Assembly: GCA_026015145.1 (NCBI GenBank)
Contig: JAOZGY010000070.1
Location: forward strand, 1-33,059
Direction of reading: 5' to 3'
Source: Candidatus Bathyarchaeota archaeon
GTDB lineage: Archaea; Thermoproteota; Bathyarchaeia; Bathyarchaeales; Bathycorpusculaceae
DNA length: 33,059 nucleotides
Within the stretch, counting starts at the first letter, position 1. Each line of letters begins with the position of its first letter. Below the pieces are notes generated by a model, which saw nothing but the letters and a program-made list of their open reading frames with translations, ran no database searches and was not told the DNA's origin. Positions 6,985 through 14,319 of this stretch are shown piece after piece. The translations under genes and the position numbers were made by a program.

Positions 6985-8805
6985 ATGACTACTGAGACTT
7001 CTTTGAACCATTCAATGAATAATGCAATAAAACATTATTCATCCATGTTCTTTCTACCTTCTTTCAGGAAATCTTTGATTTTGTTGATATTTATTTGTGT
7101 AGGTTTAATAGGAGTTTCGACGATTGCTCTTTTTCCTACAATTGAAGGCTTAGCGTATAGTCTTTTGTTAGGTGTGATACTTTTCTTTTCAACTTTGTTT
7201 TTGGATTACTTGATGAGTAACGTATTTTTAAAGAATGATCCGATTTATGTTTTAAGAAGATCTTTGGCTCTTTCTCTTTTTTGTTGGATTATTTGGTTTG
7301 GTTTTCTAATTTTTGGATTAATCTTAGGTATCTTGTTTGAAAATTCGATATGGCTTAGACTTGTCTTTTTAGGTTTTGCTGCGGTGCTCACTTTTCGTGT
7401 AGTTGTGTTTCTTTCAACCTCATCCGTTGGAATATTGAACCGTTTGATTTCTTCTTTTATTCACCCATTTTTACATGTAATTATTTTTTTGGTTTTTTGG
7501 GAACGCATAGCTGGCTCTTTTTCTTTTCAATTTTTACCTTTTTTAGTTGGTTCTTCTATTGTTGCCTTCTTTTCGGCTACTTTGTTTATTTTTCTATTAG
7601 ATCGAATGGGACAAAAAAATTATAATGTACATGCTATTCCCCTTTTTAGAGCCTTTATGCTTAATTGGGTAGTTGGGCTTAATGCTCCATTCGAAAAATT
7701 TCTTGAAAAATTGGGAAAAAACGAGCTTATTGAAGTAATGATTCTGAAATTTGATTCTTTAAAAACTAAAGCAGCTATAATTGTGCCTTTTGTTCATCCT
7801 GGTCCTTTCAAAAATATTGGGAGCAGCCTCTTGCCGTCGCAATTAAAAAATAATTTTGAAAAAGAATTTAATTGTGATGCATGCGTACCTTTGGGTATTC
7901 TTGGTCATGAACTTGATTTAGCATCACAAGCTCAGAATAAAAAAATTATTAAATATGTGGTAGATGCTTCAGACTTTGCTACTTCAGCAAACCGTGCAAG
8001 CCCTTTTGTTAAGATATCAATTGATTCTGTTACAGCTTCCTGTCAAATTTTTGGAAAAACTGCCTTTCTTTCCTTTACTCTTGCTCCTGAAACTACTGAA
8101 GATCTACCTCAAGAATTAGGAAGTTTTGTTCGAGAAGAAGCAAAGAAATTAGGTATCGATTGTTGTATTGTAGTAAATGCACATAATAGTATAACTGATA
8201 AAACAGAAATTGATGTGTCTCTTAAGGCGTTAAAACATGTTGCTTTAAAAAGTCTTAGAAAAGCTTTTTCTTTACCTCATTATCCTTTTGAAATAGGGAT
8301 CAAGACTGTTTTTCCTAAAGAATTTACCTTAAGAGATGGTCTAGGTCCAGGAGGAATAACTTCCCTTATAGTAAATGTTGCTGAACAGAAAACTGCTTAT
8401 GTTGTTATTGATGGAAATAATATGATTTCGGGGTTGCGCGAAGAAATTATTTTACAACTTAAATCCAAAGGGGTTCATGAAGCTGAGATCTTTACAACAG
8501 ATACTCATGCAGTAAGTGCAGTTGTTTTAGGTCATCGAGGCTACCATCCTGTTGGAGAAGCAATGGATAAAAAAACGTTGTTTAATTATATTATGAGCGC
8601 AACAGAAACTGCGGTATCAAACTTAGAACCTTGTAGATCTGGGTGTACTCAAATTTTTATTCCTGAAGTTCGAGTAATAGGAGAAGAGAGGTTACATTCT
8701 TTGTCGACATTAGTTGATTCAGCACTTCAGAGAGCAAAGAAAACAGTTATTCCGATTTTTGGATTTGAAGGTTTATTTCTGATCCTTTTTCTAGCGTTTC
8801 TTTGA
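6985..8805 (+). CDS. DUF2070 family membrane protein
   Basis: About 606 residues. The first ~210 hold roughly six to seven hydrophobic membrane segments. Residues ~225-585 form a large soluble domain, and a last hydrophobic stretch (GFEGLFLILFLAFL) may anchor the C-terminus. The soluble domain carries conserved-looking histidines in short motifs: FVHPGPF (~269-275), LGHELDL (~306), NAHNS (~398), DTHAVSAV (~506) and GHRGYHPVGEAMD (~516). This order matches the archaeal DUF2070 family, whose biochemical role is not established to my knowledge. The true start is ATG 6985: GGAGGT at 6972-6977 is 7 bases upstream. An upstream TTG at 6970 would absorb that site. It is monocistronic and convergent with nob1. 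Confidence 0.82.
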   Translation: MTTETSLNHSMNNAIKHYSSMFFLPSFRKSLILLIFICVGLIGVSTIALFPTIEGLAYSLLLGVILFFSTLFLDYLMSNVFLKNDPIYVLRRSLALSLFCWIIWFGFLIFGLILGILFENSIWLRLVFLGFAAVLTFRVVVFLSTSSVGILNRLISSFIHPFLHVIIFLVFWERIAGSFSFQFLPFLVGSSIVAFFSATLFIFLLDRMGQKNYNVHAIPLFRAFMLNWVVGLNAPFEKFLEKLGKNELIEVMILKFDSLKTKAAIIVPFVHPGPFKNIGSSLLPSQLKNNFEKEFNCDACVPLGILGHELDLASQAQNKKIIKYVVDASDFATSANRASPFVKISIDSVTASCQIFGKTAFLSFTLAPETTEDLPQELGSFVREEAKKLGIDCCIVVNAHNSITDKTEIDVSLKALKHVALKSLRKAFSLPHYPFEIGIKTVFPKEFTLRDGLGPGGITSLIVNVAEQKTAYVVIDGNNMISGLREEIILQLKSKGVHEAEIFTTDTHAVSAVVLGHRGYHPVGEAMDKKTLFNYIMSATETAVSNLEPCRSGCTQIFIPEVRVIGEERLHSLSTLVDSALQRAKKTVIPIFGFEGLFLILFLAFL

Positions 8806-8834
8806 TAGAAAACCTGTCTAAATCCTCATTTTTC

Positions 8835-9394
8835 TTAATTTACTTTTTTTGATCCAGTTTTCTTTTTTGGTTTTCTTTTTAATTTTGTTCCGCAGACTGA
8901 ACAATTTGTTGAATTGAAATTAGATAAATATTTTTTGTAGCATGCAGGACAATATCTAATCCATTTAAAAACACGCCGAATACCCCTTGTTGCTAAGGGA
9001 ATAAATTCAATTTTCATTTGACTTGCAACATTTTGCATAGAATAATCATCTGTGACGATTTTGGGTTTAACGCCGTTTGTTTTTAATTCTAAAGCTATTG
9101 CCAAAAGATCCAAATCAGCTTCTGAAAGTAAATATGAATCTCCTATTTTGTTTGCAATTTTTTTTATTTTTATTTTATACTCTTCGATTGGAGTTTTGAC
9201 TTCAATTTTCCCATTTTCTATAGCTATTTCAAAACGTAACCATAATATTGAGTTACTTTTTATTTCCTCTTTAACTTTAGGAACGGTAATATTGCGGTCT
9301 TTTGATGAAAAAGGATCGTATCCTGCAATAAAAGCTGAAGTATCTAGAACAATGGCATGGGTACCATCTTTGTGTTTTATCAGCTTTTTTTCAT
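8835..9394 (-). CDS. Nob1-like rRNA endonuclease (PIN + zinc ribbon), start frame broken as written
   Basis: PIN-domain endonuclease of the Nob1 family, which matures the 3' end of small-subunit rRNA. The open frame shows VLDTSAFIAGYDP (first catalytic Asp), VKEEIKS, SEADLDLLAIAL and VTDDYSM (further acidic residues), then a C-terminal zinc ribbon CPAC...CSVC and a basic tail. As written this frame has no ATG, GTG or TTG before the PIN motif. An ATG at 9394-9392 overlaps the nadK stop as ATGA, with AAAGGA just upstream, but the following A7 run (9391-9385) leads to a stop. An eighth A would give MKKKLIKHKDGTHAIVLD and a 186-residue protein. A homopolymer sequencing error, slippage or a non-standard start are the options. 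Confidence 0.85.
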
Positions 9395-10239
9395 CCCATT
9401 CCTTTGAAAAGTAGTCTACTCCTTAGCCGATGATAAAAATCATCTTCAAATCTTATAAAGGATGTATTATTCTTTGAATAAGATACTGAAAGCTTAGGAT
9501 CTTCTGATGTTATTATGTGTTTATAATTACCATCAATTAAAATAACCATTTTTTTAGGTCTAATTAGTTTTATTGAAACTTTTGATTTTGCTGAAAAGAC
9601 TAGTGAATGAAATACCGTTAAAGAACAAATCGGTGTTAGAACAAACGCGTCTATTTCTTTATCTAATACGGGGCCTCCAGCTGAAAGAGAATATCCTGTT
9701 GAGCCTGTTTGAGTTGCAAGTATTAATCCATCTGTTTGACATTTTAAAATCGGTTTACTGTTTTTAAAGATTTGAGTGTAAATGATTTTTGAGGGTTCTC
9801 CTGTTGAAATAACAACATCATTTAGAGCGTCAGGAAGATGTTTATTACCTACAGATATGGAAAGTTTGTTGGATTTCTCAATTTTGTATTCTCCCTTCAA
9901 ACATTTATCCAATGCCAAGAAAGCATCTTTTGGTTCCACTTCAGTTAGAAATCCTCGTACTCCCATGTTAATGGCTAATATTGGTGGTTCAGGTTTTGGA
10001 ATTGAAATTCCAGCTCTAAGAATTGTTCCATCTCCACCAATAGTAACTATAAAATCCGTTTTCATATTTTCAAGTTGAATAATTCTTTTTGGCTCATTCA
10101 TTTTTTCAGCTAGAGTGTCTTCAATAAAAACTTCTAATCCTTTCTTTTCAAGATATTTTGATATCTTTTCAGCGAGAATTATTGCTTGCTTCTTATCATA
10201 CCTAGCAACAATTCCTGCGGTCTTAAACACTTTTTTCAC
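9391..10239 (-). CDS. nadK: NAD kinase (ATP- or polyphosphate-dependent)
   Basis: Phosphorylates NAD+ to NADP+. The 282-residue protein has the NAD-kinase signatures VTIGGDGTILRAG (about 65-77), NMGVRGFLTEVEP, the LNDVVIS segment, and TDGLILATQTGSTGYSLSAGGP, which shapes the nucleotide site. The GTG start at 10239 is followed by MKKVFKTAGIVARYDK, a normal beta-strand opening; the upstream ribosome site is weak. Its stop overlaps the apparent nob1 ATG by an ATGA junction, so translation of the two is probably coupled. A tiny basic ORF ends 43 bases upstream. Length and motif order are typical. Confidence 0.94.
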   Translation of the reverse strand: MKKVFKTAGIVARYDKKQAIILAEKISKYLEKKGLEVFIEDTLAEKMNEPKRIIQLENMKTDFIVTIGGDGTILRAGISIPKPEPPILAINMGVRGFLTEVEPKDAFLALDKCLKGEYKIEKSNKLSISVGNKHLPDALNDVVISTGEPSKIIYTQIFKNSKPILKCQTDGLILATQTGSTGYSLSAGGPVLDKEIDAFVLTPICSLTVFHSLVFSAKSKVSIKLIRPKKMVILIDGNYKHIITSEDPKLSVSYSKNNTSFIRFEDDFYHRLRSRLLFKGMG

Positions 10240-10282
10240 TGCTCAATTAATAGCAATAGCTTAATCTATGAAGCTCATGCTT

Positions 10283-10366
10283 TTAGTGTTTTACCTTATA
10301 ATATTTTCCTTGCGTATTTTTATAGATTCTTTTACCCTTGCGTTTCATTTTCTTTTTATGTGACAT
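10283..10366 (-). CDS. Candidate 27-residue highly basic microprotein
   Basis: ATG at 10366-10364 opens a 27-codon frame ending TAA at 10285-10283. The product begins MSHKKKMKRKGKRIYKN and ends GKYYKVKH: 12 Lys/Arg, 2 His and no acidic residue. A GAGG ribosome site (complement of 10375-10378) is exactly 8 bases before the ATG, and TATAAAT (complement of 10388-10394) lies just upstream. The stop is 43 bases before the nadK start, so it could lead a nadK-nob1 operon. The composition resembles small ribosomal or RNA-binding proteins of the eL41 size class, but I recognise no family. In AT-rich DNA a lysine-rich ORF can arise by chance; the ribosome site and lack of acidic residues argue for a real gene. 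Confidence 0.45.
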   Translation of the reverse strand: MSHKKKMKRKGKRIYKNTQGKYYKVKH

Positions 10367-10437
10367 TTTATTTTCCTCATTATTGCGATTTATAGATGTT
10401 GGAAATACGTGTCAAGAATTGAGGGCTATAAAAAGGT

Positions 10438-10653
10438 TTAGTGGTAGATTGGAACGTAGAATCGTCCGTCTACTGTTTTCTTTACTCCTGCAAACATTCC
10501 ACCAGCAATGTAGCTTATCCAATTATCTTCTTTAATACTAAAATGAGCTTGTTTACCTGTTACAGCTTTTTCTTTTGAAGTAGCTCCCATGGCTATAAGT
10601 TTTGATCTAATTCCTGCTTCAACTGCAAAAAGAATCCCTGAAGTTGCTTCCAT
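10438..10653 (-). CDS. Conserved-looking small protein of unknown function
   Basis: A 71-residue ORF starting with ATG, with only a weak ribosome site. I do not recognise the family. The N-terminal third (SGILFAVEAGIRSKLIAMG) is a likely amphipathic helix. The middle (SKEKAVTGKQAHFSIKEDNWISYIAGG) looks helical, and the end (GVKKTVDGRFYVPIYH) looks like a beta hairpin or wing. It contains no cysteine and no signal peptide. It is divergent from aIF5A across a 332-base gap, and is the first ORF before the small basic ORF, nadK and nob1 on the same strand. A wing-like KKTxDGRFYV end would suit a nucleic-acid-binding domain, but that is speculation. Confidence 0.55.
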   Translation of the reverse strand: MEATSGILFAVEAGIRSKLIAMGATSKEKAVTGKQAHFSIKEDNWISYIAGGMFAGVKKTVDGRFYVPIYH

Positions 10654-10985
10654 GTCCTAACTTCCATTAACATTTAGTTTAATATTTGCAATAAAATAGA
10701 AAAAACCGGATTACCGTTGAATAGTCTTCAAGAAAATTCTATCTTATAATATTTATATAGGCAGCCAAGTATTTAAGAACCAATTGTGAATTGATGATTA
10801 ACACAATAAAAAACTATTTTTTATGGCTGCTTTACTGCCCAAATGGGAAGTGGTCCATTAGTGCTTTTAGCCTCAAAACATATTTTAACCAAAAACAGGG
10901 AAAAAAGTATCGAAAAACCGGTCCTAAATCTATATATGGGTGTTATTCAAATTTTCTTTAATTAGGTTAGAAAGTTGGTGGATAA
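10654..10985. other. 332-base intergenic region with several complementary segments
   Basis: Between the 71-aa ORF and aIF5A there is no supportable ORF. Two TATA-like stretches occur (TATTTATATAGG near 10748-10760 and AGTATTTAAG near 10769-10778). Downstream lie complementary pieces: GCAGCCA 10761-10767 with TGGCTGC 10824-10830, CAATT/AATTG in the stretch before 10800, ACTGCCC 10834-10840 with GGGAAGT 10845-10851, and GGCT 10825-10828 with AGCC 10869-10872. The G+C is locally higher than the flanks. It may encode a structured RNA or simply hold the divergent promoters; I cannot assign a known RNA class. Confidence 0.3.
10930..10939 (+). promoter_or_regulatory. TATA box for aIF5A
   Basis: CTATATATGG lies about 50 bases before the ATG at 10986, the expected position for an archaeal promoter with a short leader of about 25 bases. 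Confidence 0.6.
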
Positions 10986-11378
10986 ATGAGCAAACCAGTT
11001 GATGTTGGAAGTTTACGAGTTGGTTGTTACATGCTTATAGACAATCAACCTTGTAGGATTGTTGATATAACTAAATCGAAACCGGGGAAACATGGTGCTG
11101 CCAAAGCAAGAATTGTTGCTATTGGAACGTTTGATGGAGTTAAAAGAAGTATTGTTAAACCCGTTGACGCTAATACAGAGGTCCCATTAGTGGATAAAAG
11201 GCCAGGGCAAGTATTTACCCTTAATCCTAGCGGTGTCCAAATAATGGATCTTGAAACATATGAGTATGTCGATGCTCCTTATCCTGATGATGAATCCATA
11301 AAAGCTAAACTAGAAGTAGGTACCGAGATCGAATATTGGAAAATAATGGGTCGAATAAAAATCGTTAGAGCCAAATAG
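10986..11378 (+). CDS. Translation factor aIF5A (hypusine-containing)
   Basis: Helps the ribosome through difficult peptide bonds and needs a hypusine or deoxyhypusine side chain. The 130-residue protein has the modification loop KSKPGKHGAAKAR; Lys35, in GKHG, is the predicted modified residue. The C-terminal half (from about 72) is an OB-fold-like beta domain, VFTLNPSGVQIMDLETYEYV...EIEYWKIMGRIKIVRAK. Length and domain order are normal for archaea. Deoxyhypusine synthase is not in the window. It has its own TATA box, and the transcript probably ends in the T-rich run right after the stop. Confidence 0.96.
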   Translation: MSKPVDVGSLRVGCYMLIDNQPCRIVDITKSKPGKHGAAKARIVAIGTFDGVKRSIVKPVDANTEVPLVDKRPGQVFTLNPSGVQIMDLETYEYVDAPYPDDESIKAKLEVGTEIEYWKIMGRIKIVRAK

Positions 11379-11384
11379 TTGCTC

Positions 11385-11400
11385 TATCTTTTTATTTTTT
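11385..11400 (+). terminator. T-rich terminator after aIF5A
   Basis: Two closely spaced T runs (CTTTTTATTTTTT) begin 7 bases after the aIF5A stop. T tracts of this kind terminate archaeal RNA polymerase. Confidence 0.5.
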
Positions 11401-11434
11401 AAAACTTTATTTCTATGCTCATGATTTATTAGTA

Positions 11435-11504
11435 ATGAAGCCAATGATGCATGAAGAGCCGTCTGATTTTGTGAAGATATATCTCATGGGGACTGAGGCT
11501 TCAT
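11435..11504 (+). ncRNA. C/D box guide sRNA (2'-O-methylation guide)
   Basis: All parts of an archaeal C/D sRNA are present in order. An 8-base terminal stem pairs ATGAAGCC (11435-11442) with GGCTTCAT (11497-11504). Box C is ATGATGC (11444-11450, one mismatch to RTGATGA), D' is CTGA (11463-11466), C' is GTGAAGA (11471-11477, one mismatch) and D is CTGA (11493-11496). The guide before D' is 12 bases, the D'-C' spacer 4 bases and the guide before D 15 bases. Guide complements are ACGGCUCUUCAU and UCCCCAUGAGAUAUA. From memory these resemble 23S rRNA near E. coli positions 2507-2516 and 2063-2070. By the fifth-nucleotide rule the methylated residues would be C2510 and C2066. It lies in the 246-base gap between aIF5A and SRP54. 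Confidence 0.78.
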
Positions 11505-11578
11505 AAAACTTCTTAAGAACAAGAAAATATAACTATTGCTCTATCACAAAATTGTTTGCAACCAATATTTTAGGTGCA

Positions 11579-11591
11579 ATATATATTTAAA
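11579..11591 (+). promoter_or_regulatory. TATA box for SRP54
   Basis: ATATATATTTAAA is about 35-40 bases before the ATG at 11625, and GGAG at 11614-11617 is 7 bases before that ATG. Confidence 0.6.
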
Positions 11592-11624
11592 TACGATTTA
11601 GTTGGTAATGGTCGGAGTGCATAG

Positions 11625-12959
11625 ATGGTTTTAGATCGGTTAGGGACTTCTCTTTACGGAGCGTTAAAAAAAGTTTTCAGAGCTTCAGTAGTAGATGAAG
11701 CTACGGTTAAAGAACTTGTTCGAGATATTCAAAGAGCTCTTTTGCAAGCAGATGTGAATGTTAACCTTGTTGTTGACATATCCAAACGGATAGAAGAACG
11801 CGCTCTTAAAGAAAAAGTTCCCCCCGGGATAGCAAGAAGAGAACACGTAATAAAAGTCGTTTATGAAGAATTGACGCGTTTTGTGGGTGATAAACCTGTC
11901 CCAATTAAATTAGATCCTGGAAAACGAAAAATCTTGATGTTGGTTGGGATACAGGGTTCTGGAAAAACCACCGCAGCCTCAAAACTTGCTCGTTATTACC
12001 AAAAAAAAGGTTTGAAACCAGCTTTAATCTGTGCGGATACCTATCGTCCAGGAGCTTTTGCTCAGCTCCAACAATTAGCAAAGCGAATAAATATTCCTGT
12101 ATATGGAGACCTAAAAACTAATGATCCTTTGAAAGTAGTTTTTAAGGGAATCAAACTTTTTGCCGATAAGGATCTTATAATTGTTGACACTGCAGGGAGA
12201 CACAAAGAAGAACAAGAACTAATCAAAGAAATGAAAATTCTTGAAAAAAAAATTAAACCTGATGAAGTTATAATGGTTATCGATGGTACCATTGGTCAGC
12301 AAGCTCTCCTTCAGGCAAAAAAATTCCATGAAACAACTCCTATTGGTGCAATAATAGTTACAAAATTAGATGGTTCAGCAAGGGGAGGAGGAGCTCTATC
12401 TGCAGTAGCAGCAACAGGTGCCCCTATAAAATTTGTTGGTACTGGTGAAAAAATTGGAGATATAGAACCGTTTGTACCATCTAGATTCGTAGGGCGCCTC
12501 TTAGGGATGGGTGATTTAGAAACTCTCCTTGAAAAAGTTCGTGAAGCTGAAATCAAGGTTCCTCAGAAAAAAGCAAAAGCGATTCTAAGCGGTAAATTTA
12601 CCCTTACAGACATGTACGAGCAATTTGAAGCTGTTAAAGGCATGGGTCCATTTAGGAAAATCTTCAAGATGTTACCTGGTATGTCCTACGATGTTCCAGA
12701 AGAAATGTTGAACACTGCTGAAGACAGACTCGAGAAATGGCGAGTAATTATCCAATCGATGCGAGTTGAAGAGAAAGAGAATCCCAAAATTTTGAATTCT
12801 TCAAGAGTAAGGCGTGTGGCAAGAGGTTCTGGTACAACTGAAAAAGAAGTTAAAGACCTTCTAAAACAATATGCGATGATGCGGAAAATGTTAAAGATGT
12901 TCAAACGAAAAAAGAAACTGCCTTTTATGGGCAAGGGATTTCCAGCTGGCTTTAAGTAG
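11625..12959 (+). CDS. srp54: Signal recognition particle 54 kDa protein
   Basis: GTPase and signal-sequence-binding subunit of the SRP. The 444-residue protein has the N domain (about 1-95), then the G domain with GIQGSGKTT at 108-116, DTYRPGA at 138-144, DTAGRH at 188-193 and TKLDGSARGGG at 246-256. It ends in the methionine-rich M domain (about 320-444) with GMGPFRKIFKMLPG, the RRVARGSGTTEKEV RNA-binding helix and MMRKMLKMFKRKKK. Length and order are complete. It is read from its own TATA box and probably leads a Pus10-L21e-RpoF operon, with 10 bases to the Pus10 ATG. 7S RNA is not in the window. Confidence 0.98.
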   Translation: MVLDRLGTSLYGALKKVFRASVVDEATVKELVRDIQRALLQADVNVNLVVDISKRIEERALKEKVPPGIARREHVIKVVYEELTRFVGDKPVPIKLDPGKRKILMLVGIQGSGKTTAASKLARYYQKKGLKPALICADTYRPGAFAQLQQLAKRINIPVYGDLKTNDPLKVVFKGIKLFADKDLIIVDTAGRHKEEQELIKEMKILEKKIKPDEVIMVIDGTIGQQALLQAKKFHETTPIGAIIVTKLDGSARGGGALSAVAATGAPIKFVGTGEKIGDIEPFVPSRFVGRLLGMGDLETLLEKVREAEIKVPQKKAKAILSGKFTLTDMYEQFEAVKGMGPFRKIFKMLPGMSYDVPEEMLNTAEDRLEKWRVIIQSMRVEEKENPKILNSSRVRRVARGSGTTEKEVKDLLKQYAMMRKMLKMFKRKKKLPFMGKGFPAGFK

Positions 12960-12969
12960 GCATCAAATT

Positions 12970-14310
12970 ATGGCTATTTTAGAAAACGCGTTAGAAATGC
13001 TTAGTAAGTATCCTCTGTGTAATCATTGTCTGGGTAGACAATTTGCTCTTTTAGGTTATAATCTTGAAAATAAGGAAAGAGGAAAGGCAATAAAACTTGT
13101 TCTAGTTTTGCAATCAAGTAAAATTTATTCGGAAAAAAAATCTCTTGGTTTAAAACATCTCAAAGTTTTAGTCGAGAACGGGTTCTCTCAAGAATCAAAG
13201 CAGGTGCTTCAACACCTAGAAAAAAATAGTTTGGACGAAAATCCGTTAAAAGTTTGTTTTCTTTGCGATGACAAGTTTCAAATTCTAGAAGCTCTGATTA
13301 AAAAAATCCTGGAATCTCTTTCAAACTATGAATTTGCCTCTTTTTTAGTAGGAATTGAGTTGCCGGTAGAATTCGAAGAACGCAATGATGAATTCAAAGC
13401 TTTGTTCAATGTAATTTATGGGGAAAGCATTCGTCATGAATTTGCCAGGTTAATAGGTAAGAGAATAGCTGAATTAACAAACAAAACACCTGAATATAAA
13501 AAACCAGACATTGCAATAATAATAAATCCTTTTACTATCAAAGTACGACTTCAAGTAAATCCTTTGTTTATTGCTGGTCGATATAACAAACTTGTTAGGA
13601 CGATACCCCAATCGAAATGGTTCTGCTCTAAATGTCGAGGAAAAGGCTGCAAAAAATGCAATGGAACCGGTAAATTATATGAGGAATCTGTTGAAGAATT
13701 AATATCAGAACCACTCTTAAAACTTTCAGACGGTGAAAAAACTAGTTTTCATGCATCTGGAAGAGAGGATATTGACGCTCGAATGTTGGGTAATGGACGC
13801 CCTTTTGTTGTTGAGATTTCAAAACCAAAAAAGAGAACTATTAACTTAGACTTCTTATTAAAGAAAATTAATATTGGGACTGAAAGAAAAGTTGAAGTAT
13901 CTAATTTACAGTTTGCAGATAAAGATTTTGTAAGGCGTCTAAAAAAAGGCGAATCAGCCCAAAAAGAATATCGTGTTTTGATCGAATTTGAAAATGAATT
14001 ATCTGAGGATTCCTTATTTTTATTACAAGATAAACTAATTAAAACATTGATTAAACAGCAAACACCAATAAGGGTTTTACATCGCCGAGCAGATTTAACG
14101 CGAGAAAGGTACATATATAACATTAAAGTAAAGAGAGTGTCGCCTAGAAGGGCTGAGATGGAAATTCTTTGCCAAGGTGGACTCTATATTAAAGAATTGG
14201 TTTCAGGAGATGATGGTCGAACAACGCCAAGTGTTTCAAGTTTGCTGGAAAACCAAGCGAAGACTCTGGAACTTGACGTTTTAAATGTTATCTTAAATGA
14301 TAAAAAATAG
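12970..14310 (+). CDS. pus10: tRNA pseudouridine synthase Pus10 (positions 54/55)
   Basis: Archaeal Pus10 makes pseudouridine 54 and 55 in the tRNA T arm. The 446-residue protein has CNHC at 17-20 and CFLCDD near 95 (N-terminal zinc site and THUMP-containing region), and CSKCRGKGCKKC near 218-230. The catalytic segment is GREDIDARMLGNGRPF with the nucleophile predicted as Asp269. The C-terminal region GGLYIKELVSGDDGRTTPS is also family-typical. ATG start 10 bases after SRP54. Its stop touches the first possible codon of L21e, consistent with one operon. Confidence 0.95.
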   Translation: MAILENALEMLSKYPLCNHCLGRQFALLGYNLENKERGKAIKLVLVLQSSKIYSEKKSLGLKHLKVLVENGFSQESKQVLQHLEKNSLDENPLKVCFLCDDKFQILEALIKKILESLSNYEFASFLVGIELPVEFEERNDEFKALFNVIYGESIRHEFARLIGKRIAELTNKTPEYKKPDIAIIINPFTIKVRLQVNPLFIAGRYNKLVRTIPQSKWFCSKCRGKGCKKCNGTGKLYEESVEELISEPLLKLSDGEKTSFHASGREDIDARMLGNGRPFVVEISKPKKRTINLDFLLKKINIGTERKVEVSNLQFADKDFVRRLKKGESAQKEYRVLIEFENELSEDSLFLLQDKLIKTLIKQQTPIRVLHRRADLTRERYIYNIKVKRVSPRRAEMEILCQGGLYIKELVSGDDGRTTPSVSSLLENQAKTLELDVLNVILNDKK

Positions 14311-14319
14311 GTGAAATAC

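Noticed and set aside
9052-9414. 120-codon plus-strand open frame
   Set aside because: It is antisense to the nob1 frame, which has clear PIN and zinc-ribbon motifs; the translation has no recognisable pattern.
10823-10861. 12-residue ORF beginning MAALLPKWE
   Set aside because: Very short, with no ribosome site, and lying in a region with RNA-like complementarity; no reason to think it is translated.
13749-14123. 124-codon minus-strand open frame inside Pus10
   Set aside because: Mirror of the conserved Pus10 catalytic region; serine/leucine-rich translation typical of an antisense shadow.
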